DNA from: Litsea cubeba
Lineage: Eukaryota > Streptophyta > Magnoliopsida > Laurales > Lauraceae
NCBI GenBank assembly: GCA_012931725.1
Contig: CM022948.1
Location: 73,107,552 to 73,171,551 of the forward strand
Direction: 5' to 3'
DNA length: 64,000 bases
Numbering within the stretch: the first letter of the stretch is position 1; each line of letters begins with the position of its first letter. The position numbers and the translations under genes are program-made. Positions 34,668 to 47,559 of this stretch are shown piece after piece. The notes below the pieces were generated by a model that was not told the origin of the DNA, did not search any database, and saw only the letters and a program-made list of their open reading frames with translations.

Positions 34668-35186
34668 GTTGCCGGGTGGCAATTGTAAGGGGGAGGTGTT
34701 AATTATATTTTCCAAGTATGTGGGTGTGTGTGATTCCAATGAAGCAGAGATACTAGCCATTCTTGAAGGTCTTCGTTTGTTTTCTAGTAGATATGGCGGT
34801 ACGCTTATTATGAAAAATGATTCCTCTAATGCGATCGCATGGGTGTCTAAGCGGAAAACTAATCCTTGGAAGTTTCATCTCCACCTGAATGAAATTAGAG
34901 AGTTATCTGTTGGAATCAATGTTTCCTTCTGTCATGAGGTTAGATCGGCTAACTTCATGGCAGATATGTTAGCCAAGCAATGGATTGATAGGTTGCTTCC
35001 TTGGGTGGGTGTGATTATGTAAGTGGTTGTTAGGTTGCTTCTTTGGGTGTGTGTGTTTTTGTTTAGTAGAGTTGGAGGTGGTGCATTTCTCCTGCACATC
35101 TCTTTCTTCTCTTTTTTTGATTTTATTGTACTTGTACCATTCGTTTTTTTTTTTAATGAAATCTTTCGTTACCGTTAAAAAAAAAT
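34668..35186 (+). mobile_element. 5'-truncated LINE 3' end with RNase H domain
   Basis: A plus-strand frame of 117 codons (34669-35022) reads GVCDSNEAEILAILEGLRLF, NDSSNAIAWV and then EVRSANFMADMLAKQW. These are the RNase H (RVT_3) motifs that end many plant L1-type elements: the conserved Glu in NEAEILAILEGL, Asp in NDSSNA, and the AD.LAKQ motif. The first Asp motif is missing with the 5' part. A T-rich 3' UTR ends in TTTCGTTACCGTTAAAAAAA, the expected short A tail. It sits between phosphatase-like 3' flank and the exon 4 fragment, replacing a few bases present in the other copies. Confidence 0.8.
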
Positions 35187-35188
35187 GA

Positions 35189-35557
35189 TTAGTAAGGAGC
35201 AAGGAGAGCATGAGGAAAAGCATCATGTGAAGACAATGGTTTTGTTTGGAAGGCGTAATCAGCTGAAATCAATTGCGCCGCCGAGGTGGCACTGTCTTCG
35301 ATTTGTGCTTTGTTTATGAGGTGGAGGAGGACCCTTCCGAGCTCCTCTCCATAGCTCGATTCATGTACCTCTGCCTTAATGAGCAATGGATTGCTAGAAA
35401 TAAGCTCCCACAGAGGAAAGTTCTTCCTCGACATCACATAGTCTCCATCTCCCAGCTTCAGATATGGAAAGTAGTCATCCTTTCCATCGCCAACGTATAT
35501 GAATCTCTTCTTACCATCCTTGAGAACAGAGGCTCGGAGTCGCTCAATGATAGGACC
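35189..35557 (-). pseudogene. Phosphatase exon 4 fragment (copy C)
   Basis: Only the last exon and about 60 bases of intron 3 are present; homology to copy B ends near 35617 at GAAGCTAACAA, next to a MITE. The frame is open for 122 codons, from GPIIERLRASVLKDGKKRF to the natural C-terminal region (FPLWELISSNPLLIKAEVHE). The metal-binding loop GDGKGDYCPS has changed to GDGKDDYFPY, so even this part would be impaired. No exons 1-3 are found upstream (to its right) before 36.3 kb. Confidence 0.85.
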
Positions 35558-35632
35558 CTTAATAACAAGAAAATAACCACTGTCAGGCTACAGTTGAAGA
35601 AGAAAAGAAGCTAACAAAAATACAATGGTAGA

Positions 35633-36208
35633 TAGCATTCCTATGCATCCAATGTTGGAAAGCATCCTTTGAAATTAGGTCGCATCCCTTCAAATGGGCT
35701 CAAGAGACACATCCCATCTAAAGAGCACAAAACACTTAATTTTGAAAAGACATAAAATTCAAACTACTTGAAAAGACACATCCAATCTCAAATGTCTCTT
35801 GAGATTTATTTTTTTAATTGTGGGTCCCGACCATATTGTATAATGTGAATATGTATCATGAACTTCACCTAGGTCTCTTACTTACGTACTAAAGTTTTAT
35901 TATACATATTCTACCTCCAGGTTCAAGGGTCATCCACCTGTAAGAGATGCACTAATTATTTTTTAATTATTTTCTTATTACTACTTTTTTTTCTTAAAAA
36001 AGAGTTTTTAGATAATAGTGGGAGATTATTGGATATTTTCTAAAACCCAATAACTTAAAAATATAATAAATCTCAAGAGGCACTTGAAATTGGATGCGTC
36101 TTTTCAAATGTTTTGTGCCCTTTGAATGAGATGTCTCTCTTGGGCCCATTTGAGTGGATGTGACTAAATTCCAAGAGATGCCTTCCAACATTGGATGCCC
36201 AAAAATGC
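35633..36208. mobile_element. MITE with long (about 130 bp) inverted repeats
   Basis: The left arm GCATCCAATGTTGGAAAGC continues through AAATGGGCTCAAGAGACA to GCACAAAACA. The right arm is the complement (GCATCCAATGTTGGAAGGC, AAATGGGCCCAAGAGAGACA, GCACAAAACA). It is about 575 bp and AT-rich inside. The ends are a few bases uncertain and no target duplication is obvious. It abuts the truncated phosphatase copy C. Confidence 0.75.
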
Positions 36209-36521
36209 ATTCCAAGGGCCCATTCCAAGTGCGTGGTTACTGATGCCGACAGTTAAAGTTTCTCCCATCAAGTTAGGGGATAAGTAGGTTAACGGAGGGA
36301 GCCATGTCATGTTGCTTTTTTTTTTTTTTTTGTTCTTGTGGAGAAAAAGAGACAGGAATGGAATATCTGAACGGCTCTAGCCAGAATTTCTAATAAGAAT
36401 TTGGGATGTTGGGATTTTTCGGACATGACGTGATGGCATATGCTCTACCATCTGAAATGTCATGTTTCTTTCACCAAAATTTCAGATTTCAGCCACCTAA
36501 AAAGTCTTAAATGGCCTTCTA

Positions 36522-36742
36522 GGGTGCGTTTGTGCACGCCTAATTCCATGAAAAAAAGAGGGAGACAAGGCGGCGGAAAATCTGAAATATTATTCAATAT
36601 TCCTTTGGTGCATATTGGAAAAGAGCGGAAAACACCCGATTTTGAATTACTTTTCAACGCCAGTGAGGCTTTTGTCTTCCTACTTATATAGAGGTGGGAA
36701 ACGAGATTGTTTTCTCTTTCGCGGCTGTACACAAATGCACCC
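36522..36742. mobile_element. Short MITE, about 221 bp
   Basis: The ends GGGTGCGTTTGTGCACGCC and, reversed, GGGTGCATTTGTGTACAGCC form about 20-bp inverted repeats. The flanks CTA and TTA (reading inward to outward) fit a degenerate 3-bp target duplication of the PIF/Harbinger type. The open frames across it on both strands are by-products. Confidence 0.65.
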
Positions 36743-39700
36743 TTTAGAGTTCCTGGAATTCTATTCTCTATGCATTTTGTTGGAAGGGATTTGAAATTCC
36801 ACCTCAATCGGACAACTTTTGGAGAATTTGTAATTTCCCGATATATGAATTCTTGGAATTCTCCTAAAGAAAGAGACCCATCCATTTCACTCTTCTTTTA
36901 TCTTGTTTCAACAAAGAATTAGATAGAAAATTACAGGCATCCAAACACAGTCCCAATGCTTTCAGGTTGGGTCCAATCTGAGTACAGGGATGTTGTCAAT
37001 CCATGGGCATCATTGTCATGGCCTTATTTTATTTATTAGTTGTCTATTTCTCGTCAGCTTTGTAAATTATATGTCTTGTAAATCCTATTTAGAGCCATGT
37101 TTTATACAATCTCATAATTTAACTTGTTTCTTGCTTCTTTTTAGGTGTGATATTTTCGAAATATTCATATATCATTGGTAAAATATTTTATCAAGATATA
37201 GAAAAGATCAAGTGGCCCTAATTGTTGTAAGGGCATATGACTGATGTAGATCTTCTCTAATTTTGTTATCCATGAATGGAAAATGTCCCAACTACTATAA
37301 GTTCTTGTCATACAAAAAGGTAAGGTTCGAAATGTAAAAAAGATGATAAGCAAAGATGGAATAAACTCGGAATATTATGTTTATTAGGACTGCTCTGCTC
37401 ATCATCACAGAAGCTATCCAATCGAATTCGAATTGTCCGAAGGCATATAAGGCACGTGGTTGGAACCTGGGGCGCACAGTCCACCACGTGGTGCCACTGA
37501 GAATTGGCTCAGGTCTCTCGATGTTGCCACATGTGGGCCTAGCCCACTCCTTGGCCAGACATAATAAGAGGCCTGGAATCATGTTCCAACTTCCCAATTC
37601 CTGGTCCCATGGTGCCCATGTTGATGTGGCTAATTTGGAATCACAAATCCACATTGGGAAGGTTTTGGGGTTAGAGTTTTGTAATATGAACAATGTGCTG
37701 CGGATATATGCTTAAGAAACTAAAATCATGGAATGCGTAAGAAACTGGACTTTGAAAGCTAACCGAGGCAACAACATAGCAAAGCATCAATCCTTGTGAT
37801 TTGCACACCCCCTAAAATCCTGCTTCCAGCCACATAGTGATCAGACCAACCACCACTAGATTGGCCACTAAAGGTGGTCATGGACCGGGACAGCCCAGGT
37901 CTCACCCAAGCCCAGCCCTTCTTGGGATCGATTGGGTCAGTGATGCTTTAGCACAACTGGCCCGGACTGGCTCTATCACGGCTTTTACACAGGAATCGTT
38001 TAATAGATGTTGGGAACTCCACTCTGCTCACATAGAGATAATTTGGACTGTTCAAGATGAATTCTATCACCTCCATAGATATATCATCAAATTTCAGTTC
38101 AATAGGAGTAAGTCCCATCGTCTGATTGAGCACGTGACGGAAATGTGACTAATGCCACGTCAGCACCCAGTCACGTTTTTAATTGTGAATTGAATCATGC
38201 AGTGTGACCCACTCCTATTAAAGTGAGAGGATATGTCGCTGGAGGGCATGAGATTCATTTTGAACGGTCCATATTATCTTTGGTAGGGCCTATGATGGAG
38301 TTCTCGGCATGCATGTAATAGTTGCGACAAGGATCTGGCCTCATTAACATCAACTAGAGGCTAATGGCTGGCCCCCTTTTGGGAGCTTTCCCATAATTTG
38401 ACAAATATAGCCATATATAATTGAGATCATGTAAAGAACAAACACATAAGTATGGACAAATACAGATTGATTGTTGGTCCCAGATGGGTATCTAAACCGA
38501 ACTCATCGAGAACTTTTGTGTTTTCCAGTGTGAGATAGATCCTGAGAATAATGCTCTCAGATCTCTCCCTTATATAGAACAATCCCTAAGGGCACGTTGG
38601 TAACAAAATTTGCGGGGAAAAGGTTTTCTCCTTCCACTATTATATGCTATATTCAAGTTTAGCAGCCGCAAATCATCGCTGATTTTTTGCGCCTAAAATC
38701 TGCAATTGATATGATTTTGGGATCCGATATCCCCCCATCGGATATGCAAATCTTGCGTGCAAAAGTGGTGGGTATAAAAGCCAAAATCCTACCCCCACTT
38801 CCTACCGAGCTCTCCCGTAAACTCACATATTGCTATGGTAGATTTGATGTTTGGAGAGATAAAGGGATCAAAGTAAAAATGAAAAGATAAGATGAAATTC
38901 TCAAAATTTATTAAAATTTAAAATCAAGATTCCGGTTTGAAATGATATTAAGCTATGTAAGTGATAAACAACACATCTTATAGCACTTAAAAATTCACAA
39001 GTTGAAAAAAGACCCAGAAAGGAGAAGAGCTATGAGTATAGACACCTTGAAAAAAAGATATACTGTCGTTACTATTAAAACATGGATTAATGAAATCCTT
39101 GGTATCTACACACTTACAACCAAACGTGGAATGCAATGAATCATTAGCTATGCAAATCCTTGGCAATAATTTTACTTGTCCCTTGGAAGAGATGAATCCT
39201 AAATCATGCAGATTCCTCTCCGATTACCAAACGTGCCCTAAAGAGTTACAACAACTATAGACACTATCCCTCCTGGAATCCCACATCTCTTGACCAGAAT
39301 TCTACACAATCGGGAGTCCGGACCTAATCCAAACTCTACAACCAATAACTTATCCTTATATGACTCTATCAGATTAAGACTTATTGGGAGTTCATGCGCA
39401 GCACACCCGCCGGCGGGCTCAATCTGGCATGGGCCCCAAGGCAGCCGCACCATACAATGTTCCAACAAAAATTTCAGTAGTTTAAAATGGCGTGAATGGG
39501 TTAAGAAAGAGAGAGCTTTCATCAATTTTCATTGAAGATCAGTTTGCAAGAAAAACCATCACGTCAACATGTTCTCAACCGCATATACCCAAAATCTGTC
39601 GGTGCTTCTAAACCAAATGCAGGTAACTTGGTTAATGCATAAATGTGGGTCCGGTAGATGCCTTTGGATAACCCAAGCTACTTGTAAGAAAATTTATTTT

Positions 39701-41866
39701 GTTACATGTCATCTGTACTTCCAAGTAATCAGAAGTTACAATTCAATTAGATTTACAGGTAAACTGAGTGTCGAGCAGATCCAAATGGGGCCCTGTAAAA
39801 TTACTTTACACAGTAATCAAGTAAAAGCAAATGACCCCACCGGTGTTCCTGTAGGAGGCAGCTGTTCAGTTGCATTGATTTCTTTCTCTTTGAAATGGGA
39901 GGCAATGCAGGCATCCAAAAAGCCCCAGACTTAAGCTCTTGAATTGGAAGGATTTCATTTTCACAAAGAAGACAGGATTTCAGCAGGTAAGCAAAACATT
40001 GAAATCAAATACCAGTTCCTTTGGTTCCTAGTCACTTAACGACTTAAGCTGTAAGTGACTAAGAACACGCCAAACAAGAGAAAGGGAAAGGCCATTTACC
40101 ATTACAGAGACACACACCAGCTTTCTATTGCTGACACCAACCTAACCAGATTCCAACCTTATCTCTCTTTTCACGTGGAATGAATGGAAGGAGACACTCA
40201 TATTAACACATTTCGTCCAATAATTCAATGCAACCTAAGCAACCCACCGCACTTTGCTCTTGGCCAATAATCAATACAACCTCAGCAACAACCACTCTTT
40301 TGTGTGAAAACTGAAAAGCTCAAGGGAAAAGGCCTTTCCTATCCTCACACTTCAGAAAAAGGTTTGTCAGGTTATCCTTTTGAACTTTTCATCAAGGAAA
40401 TTAAATGTGCCTCACCAAATTGTAGGAACTGTGTGCAACGTTAAAAAGCAAAAACTTTTCTGCACAGAAATGCTGTTACATTACCCAACCCCGTGCTGCA
40501 TATAATATATATATAATAGCCTTGGACAATGATTCCCCGGATCAACCCCATTGAACTAGATGAAAAGATTCTTCATACATTTACTTAACCTTTCATTTGT
40601 GATTTGACACACCTTCAAAGTTCAACCATATTATTTTTCATTTCTTTTTCATCTCTTTAGATTTCGACTAGCAATGAGTAAAGATTGGATGAGAATGTAA
40701 CTGAGTGGTGCCTAACTTTTATTCAGAAGACTGATAAAAAGGGGGCTCCATGAAGCTGAAGCACACTGAACATCTCTCATATACTTTCTAAAATAAGAAA
40801 ACAGTGTTTGAGGTCGCCACCATAACTTCTTGTCGTCGTGCACCAATATAGAAGAGTGGTGGCTTAGTGTAATTTTAATCCGAGAGGTACTCGTGGTTCC
40901 TATGAAAGGCAAGCATCTAACCTTCTTGTCATGTGAGGCTCATTTGGGCATGTCAATAAAAAGAAACAGTATGATGGCAAGGCCGCGTAGAATAATTTTA
41001 GAAAGAGAAAAAAACAGTAGGCTTCTGAATCAAATCATCATTGCTATTGAGTTAAAAGACTCAAAAGTATAATAGTTTCTTAAGTAATAATTTTTATTAA
41101 ATTCAATTCAACAGTAAGCATACTTCAAACAAGTGTCAACAGAGTCTACTGTCTTGCCACTGATTTGAGAGGTGGGTAGACCAATCTAATCTACTCATGT
41201 CTAACAAAGGCACATTCTATGGTAACTGCCTCAAATTTCCCTCCACTTAAAAGTGATTTATACAAATTTGTCAAGTTAGAAGTGCATAGTTTCTTTGCAA
41301 GGTGAGCCACCCTGGAAAGGACTCTGGTTGGACCAAAACTTGGACCATTGCCTACAACATGAGGAATGTGAAGGGCACAAAATCAAGCAAAGGCAAGACC
41401 TCCGCCTGTCATACAAGTGGTCATGACATTAGAACCTGATCATTTTGGTAGAGAATATAGGCATGCACTGCAATTCACCCACCCATAAACATGGCTTGAT
41501 CTGCTATACATAATTTTCTCCTTCTATAACTCCAGAAAGAGAGAGTAGAGCTGAAACTGCAAGGAAACATTTTTCTTATTCAAAAGCTCGTTGCCAATGA
41601 TGGAGGTTCCTACCTCCACCCCACTTCATTTTTCTTTATTATCAACTAACACAATAAATAATGAAGATTTACAAACACGTCAACCTTGACTACAAAATGA
41701 ATGGATCTCTCTTTTCATTTTTATACTTCTCTGCTTCTCCCTACTTATCTACACCCTGCAAGAATTCCATCATTGTAGCAACAACAAATTACTTGCTATT
41801 ACAACAGTGAGAGCATTCCAGCCTAACCCTTCCATCCCCATTACCATGGACTTGAGTCTACTTATG
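36743..41866. other. Intergenic DNA with no gene I can support (apart from the MITE at 38591-39238)
   Basis: Open frames at 37295-37715 (both strands), 37837-38148, 39238-39934 and 40712-41072 show no family motifs, no consistent splice sites and overlap each other antisense. 41700-41866 is probably the 3' UTR of the NDL gene. A short TA-rich run lies near 40501-40516. Confidence 0.45.
38591..39238. mobile_element. MITE, PIF/Harbinger-like, TAA target duplication
   Basis: The ends GGGCACGTTGGTAAC and, reversed, GGGCACGTTTGGTAATC are flanked by TAA at 38588-38590 and 39239-39241. About 648 bp. A 67-codon open frame inside (38687-38890) has no family match. Confidence 0.75.
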
Positions 41867-44800
41867 TCAAACTTGCATTGAAGCCCTTGTCCTTATGGGT
41901 TTCAGCTTCAAACCCATGCTTTCTGGTGACAGCAGCTCCGGTGAGATGCATGATGGGCTCAGTGGGCTCCTCGGGCTCTCAGTGATCTGGCTTGGTCTAT
42001 AAAGTCCATATCCCATTAAAAAATACTCCAGAGGTATTAGCATGGCATAGGGCTGTTCCTCTGTCACCAATGATCCACATGCCTGAACCTGCATTGTAGC
42101 AAAATTGTCATGCATTCCAACTTCTTAGTAACCATAAATGTCATACACTTATGCAGGCGTGGGGTGGAAGTTAAATGAACTCCCACATGTGCATGAGAAT
42201 CTGCCCATGAGTGCATCCATGTATCGAACATGTGTATATGCACATAATGAACTACACATTACCTCGACTAAAGCACTGTATCTTCTGTCCAGTTTAGATG
42301 TCATGTGAAGGGCCTCAGAATGGAAAGGAGAGTTCTCACCCACAAATACTACTGTCCGACACTGAAGTTTCTTTAATCTTTCTGTTATATCAGGTCTCCT
42401 GTAGTATTGAAAGCACAACCAGTTGGATCAAATAGGATATATCAACAACAAGAGAAGCGCCTCACTCCGAGAGGGAACTTGAAAAAAGAGCTCATACCCA
42501 CTGATTGCTTGAAGAAACCGCAAAACATTTACACTCTGCTTCTCATCAAGCAACTGCAAGGCAACAAACATACAGAGGGTTCAAGAGGGGTCATCGGTTT
42601 GCAACTAATGATGTTATCCAAATGCCTACACTGAACCAGCATTACACATGTTTGTAGTTGGTAAAAATATTGTAAGGTATTTTTCTTTTGAAACATAAAA
42701 TGTTCATTACTTGATTGTTTAAAAGAAGATATTATATATATATATATAACTTCTAGTAAAAGTAGACATTGGTTTATATTAGTTTAAACATCATACTGAA
42801 TCCATGACTCATCTTTTGCGTTTTCTGCAAATGGTACGTCTCTTAAGCATCTGATCTCGATGGATGGAAGTTGGAACTAAAGGAATGCTACATAAATAGG
42901 AAAAGACAGCAAGAAATATGCTAAATGCTAAATAAAAAAAAGGAAGCACTAACACTTTTGCATGCTTGTACAATATCCGACTCAGGGACCTGCCCACTGC
43001 CTCTTACTTCCTGCCAAAAAGTAGTCCTCAAATGCTCAAATCAGTACTATTCATTTGCAGGCTGAGCAAATCAAGATGACATGAGGAGAAACAGCTAGCA
43101 TACCTTGCTGAAATACCGATGAAGCAAGCACTCTTTTAGCACACCACAAATTCCATAGTAGTACAGCAAATTTGACATCACCTGCACAAGATTGGCGGTC
43201 CTATTTATTAATAAAGCCCAGCGTTTTAGGATTACAAACTGATAAACTACTAGTGGGGAGTGGGAAAAAGAACCTTGTTGTATAGCCATTCTGTCCACGA
43301 GGGTGCTTTACACAGAGGAGATACAAGGATCAAACCAATAACACGATGTCTATACTTCATCTGCAACCATGTCCAAACCAAATTAATATACACTTAACAA
43401 ATGGCTGGACAAAATTGCTTTATTTGGAGAAAAGGCATACAGCAAAAAGAGTAAGGATGTAAGCCCCTGCAGCAACTCCAAAGCACATCACTTCCCCAAG
43501 CCTGAAAAAGGAGAATAACCCATCTATCAGAAACAAAGGAGTGAAGTTTTTTGGTTGACTTTGTTTTTTTTCCTTCCATTTAGAGGGGGAGGGATCCAAG
43601 AGGGCAAAACCAGCACAGTATGCATAGTTATGGTTTTGGATTAAGTAGCTAAAACACAACAAATAATAGGTAGGTGGTGTGGCAAGACTGGGATTCTTTG
43701 CAAGAATTGTTATCAATTTAGATAGTTCTGTATTAATGAACTTTAAAATTTGCAGAGGAAAACTAAGACAATGCGTACCTGAAGTAGTCAAGAACATCAG
43801 CGACTTGATCTGCTAAGTCATCAACTGAGGGCACAGGAGCATTAGAAGAAATTGCAGCAGCTCCCAACTGCAAGAACTCTTAAAAGGATATTGCCAAAAC
43901 AAAATGATGTGAATAAATTGTCAAATAACAAAGTTGAATGGTTGTTGACATGGAAATTCTAAAACAAGAACACAGGGATTTCAAATTACCAAGAGTACCA
44001 AATTACCGACCTCATGTCCAGGAGGACTGATATGGTAGATGCAGAAGTTGTGAAGCAGCAAAGAAGAAGCTTCTGGACAAAAGAATAATCCTTGGAAGCA
44101 AGACATGTCTGGTCAAATACATATAAACACATAAGATTATGGAGTTTTCCACACAAGGCTGAATGAGCAAAATATTAATGCTACTAGCAAATGCAAAATG
44201 AAAATATATACATATGTATAAATAAAAACAGGAAAGGAAAGGAAACCATTACAAAATTGAATGTGCACATCCATTGAGTAAAGGCAACAAACATCACAGC
44301 ATAATCTATATGCATAATGAAGACCTAAATTTGTATCTTTGTCAAACAGGAATGCTAAAGGGAGTAAGGAAAGAAAATGACTCCATATGCAATAGTCCTG
44401 ATTGAACAAGCTGCAAAGCACTTACGATTTAGAGCTAGATCAGGATAAGTCACAAGTGCCGGTTTGTCTTGGTCTCCAAACACAGCAACAGAAACAGAAC
44501 CATGTCTAGTCTGTATAACATGTTCCTGATGACAATTACATGAACAGATCAGAAGAAAGACACAAACTACAAGTTTAATGACAATTATAAAAACAAAAAC
44601 AAAATAGAAAAATGAATGACATACACAGAATGAATTGGAATTGTATAAGAAGATAAAATCCCCAAGGCTAAATTTTTAAAAAGAAAGTAAGTAGTCATAG
44701 AGCAGATGCATGATTCTGTCAGGCATTACTCTCATACAAAAGAATAACAAAGGCTTCACCAAGTTCAAAAACTAAAAAATGTTCTGTATTCTTGATGATC

Positions 44801-45696
44801 ACATCCATCATTACAATTTCAAAAAGAAAACCAAAACCCATATCCATTAGCTTCATGATAAATACAGAATCATAAAAGCAAAGGGAATGAAGGAAAAAAA
44901 AAAAAAACCATTGTCCTTAGAATCCTAAAAGGACAAAATACCCCAATGCTACTCAAGGAATAACAATCTTTTTTTCTATTTCTAGTACGTCAACCACCAT
45001 TGCGGAATCAATTTCCACAAACACATGCACACAAACAAAATCATCAAAATAATTTGAATCCAAGACTCTAGGAGAGAAAAAAAAATCACAATTCTACAGT
45101 TCCTTGATTATTGCTAGTATCCACTAAAACCTTCATTCCATTACAAGATAAAGAAAGATTGTACCAATCCACAGATAATAAAAACATCAAATCAATCTCA
45201 ATCTAAATCTCAAGCTCCAATTCAAATTCTGTAAAACAAAACCTTAATAAAAGATTAAAAACAAAATGAACTGGATTACACCATCAAATGATAGACAGAG
45301 ATTCAGATAGAAAACCCCTAAATTTTAAACTGCAGCATTCAAAATCTCAACTAACTTGTCCAAAAGAAATCCCACAAACCACACCCCACCCCACCCCACA
45401 AAAAAAAAAAAAAGAGTTTGAGGCACAAGAACTAAAATGGACAAAAATGAAACTAATCCACACATCGAAAATGGAAATGATCCGCGCCATTCCCAAACAA
45501 ATCCTCAAATCTGTCGACTACAACGAAAAAAACACAAGTTGATGACAAAACTTGGTATTAAAAAAACGTGCAAATAAAAAAGCGGATATTGTGAGAATGA
45601 GAAGTAGAAGGATCACAATCAAGAAAAATCAAAAACCTGTCCACGGAGAGAGATAGTCTCAATGTATATGGAAACCGAATCGCTCGAATCTCCCAT
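41867..45696 (-). CDS. NDL: NDL protein (N-myc downregulated-like, NDR family)
   Basis: Plant NDR-family protein, an alpha/beta-hydrolase fold without the catalytic triad; Arabidopsis NDL1 binds the G-protein beta subunit AGB1 and affects auxin transport (family knowledge). Eleven exons, minus strand: 45696-45637, 44525-44426, 44108-44011, 43867-43779, 43501-43441, 43360-43274, 43181-43104, 43010-42954, 42553-42498, 42398-42263, 42088-41867. All junctions are GT..AG, and exon 8 uses the donor AGT|GTTAGT, since the GT two bases earlier would break frame. Product 347 residues, the family length. Recognisable blocks: NFCIYHISPPGHELGAA, GEVMCFGVAAGAYILTLFA, LILVSPLCKAPSWTEWLYNK, RPDITERLKKLQCRTVVFVG, and the C-terminal SPRSPLSPSCISPELLSPES (plant NDL hallmark). 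The gene appears intact. Which NDL paralogue it is cannot be told. Confidence 0.95.
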
Positions 45697-46390
45697 TGCC
45701 CCCGTAATCTCAAAAACGGAAACCCTCCTTTCCTTTCCTCTCTTCCTTTCTTTCTCCCTCTCTCGCTCATTGTCTTGGCTTCGTAGGCATATTTAAACTT
45801 TGAGTTGACCATGGTTAACTCCACCGACGCTTTTCTTTCTCTCTAACCACATGCAGCTACTTATTAGAACTGCTGCCGCCTGCAAATCACACACAGACTT
45901 AACACGGGTTAGAATTTTGACAGCAAGGCCGAATTACTATAATGCCCTCAATACGAAAAGGACGTGACTGGCTGTTATGACGAAAATGCCCTTTCAGATT
46001 TAAACCTTCACAATATGGGAATGGGATCTACTCACGCTCTCTGAGTCTCTGGAATGACGAGAAATTCGTGAGGTCACTGGCTGGAATGGATCCCACTTTT
46101 AAATAGACTCAGTATATTAAAAGCATCTTACTAAATTTTATCTTTTTTGATAGCTCAATGGTAAGGCATTAATTTTTGGCAAAATTAACGAAAAGTCCTA
46201 TAAGTCAATGGTTTGAGCCTCTAGTTCAAAGAAAAAAAATTTAAGACCTATGGTCCAATCAGCTAGACTTTTTCCATATTTAGGTTTTTCAAGACTAAAT
46301 TGCCCTTCCAACCATTTTAGACATAAAAGTTTGAATTTTCAAATTTAAAATTTTATATTATCCATCTTCTTCTGCAACGAGCCTAGGTTT
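45697..46390. other. NDL upstream region and SINE scrap
   Basis: A CT/GA-rich 5' leader with TCTCTCTCGC-type runs lies directly upstream of the NDL ATG (45700-45850). At about 46148-46235 (plus) are an A-box-like TAGCTCAATGGTAAGG and a B-box-like GGTTTGAGCC, a tRNA-derived SINE fragment. Confidence 0.45.
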
Positions 46391-47480
46391 GTTGGGTGGG
46401 TTTAGATTTTACAAAATGCCTATCTCCTCCTCCCTCACTCCTCCTCCCTCACTCAGCCATGGCCATATCTCTCCTCCTCCTCATCCTCCTCGTCCTCTCT
46501 GTCTCCGCCTCTGTCTCCGGCTACGGCGGCTCCGACGACGACGCTAGAGTAAAAGCTCCATCCACGAAAGCTCCAGATCTGAGATCGTGATTGCTCATCC
46601 TCGTCAAGATCTGGTGCATCATCTCCGTCTTCATTGGAACCTTTGCCCGAGGTGTGTCCCCAAAACCGGATTGGTGGGCCACACAGATCGAAGAAAACAG
46701 AGAAGATCTCAGAAGGAATCCGGCGAGGGATTCTGGCCGGGAGTTGAGATTCCGGCAGGGTGAGATCGGGGATCTCTGTTGGTTTTCTGCTGTCCTGTTC
46801 CTGTTGCAGAGAAAACAGAGAAGATCTCTATTGGTTTTCTCTGGTTCAGGTTTGATTGCCTGGACTGATATTTGCTGGAAAAGAAGAAGAAGCACGAGGA
46901 TTCGAACTGAAGGATTCCAGAATAAGTTCGTTGCAGAGAATTGATCCAGGATTGTAGAAGATCAGTCTCTTGGTGGGCCACACAGATCGAAGAACCGGAG
47001 AAGGCACTGGATCCAGCCTGGCGCTTGCAAAGTTGCGTTGGAGGAAGGAGACGACCCAGTTGGGTTCTGTTGCAGAGAAATCGAAACACAGAGGATCAGT
47101 CTGTGTCTTTGTTTCTCTATTGCAGAGAAATCGAAACACAGAGGGAATGGTTCTGTTGCACCCATCGCCGCCGCCACAGCCGCTGCGGGAGATCCTCTCC
47201 GCCGTCTACGTCGCCTCGCCGTCCGACCGCCCTCCCACCGTTGCCGCAAAAGATAACTGCCAGACGTTGCATAACGCCTGTTGCAGGCGTTGGGAGAAAG
47301 GAGACGACCCAGTTGGTTCATTTGTGAGTCAGGTCCAGCTCAGTTTGACCTGACCCATTTCACAGAAGCCTATGAACAGTCCATATTCAGCAGTACAGTC
47401 AAGGCAGTTTGACCGGGTTCAACGGCCAGAATTGTTTCTGGATTTCAGCAGCCATCCGGACTCATAATTGCATTCCGTTT
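46391..47480 (+). other. GC-rich mosaic of gene-fragment-like pieces
   Basis: An ATG at 46459 opens a 44-codon frame beginning MAISLLLLILLVLSVSASVS, a typical signal peptide, and then an acidic GGSDDDARVKAP stretch; it stops at 46590 after DLRS. Further on, 47145-47260 reads HPSPPPQPLREILSAVYVAS, coding-like GC-rich sequence. Between and around these, blocks are repeated: GGTGGGCCACACAGATCGAA (46671, 46973), GGAGACGACCCAGTTGG (47047, 47300) and TTGCAGAGAAATCGAAACAC (two copies, 47080 and 47122) with a related TTGCAGAGAAAACAGAG. I recognise no full gene. It could be a broken secreted-protein gene or a transposon with captured gene pieces. Confidence 0.45.
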
Positions 47481-47559
47481 TTTTTTTGTTGGATTCATAT
47501 AGACGAGATCTATAAGGTAGACAGAATGGATTGATGGTGACGGAGCTTAGTTGCAGGCT

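Noticed and set aside
34669..35022. Stand-alone RNase H gene
   Set aside because: The domain lacks its first catalytic motif and ends in a LINE-type 3' UTR with an A tail, so it is a truncated LINE.
36460..36885. 141-codon minus frame
   Set aside because: It spans a MITE (36522-36742) and has no domain; open by chance.
37295..37715. Antisense pair of 132- and 112-codon frames
   Set aside because: No recognisable motif, mutual overlap, and no splice sites extending either.
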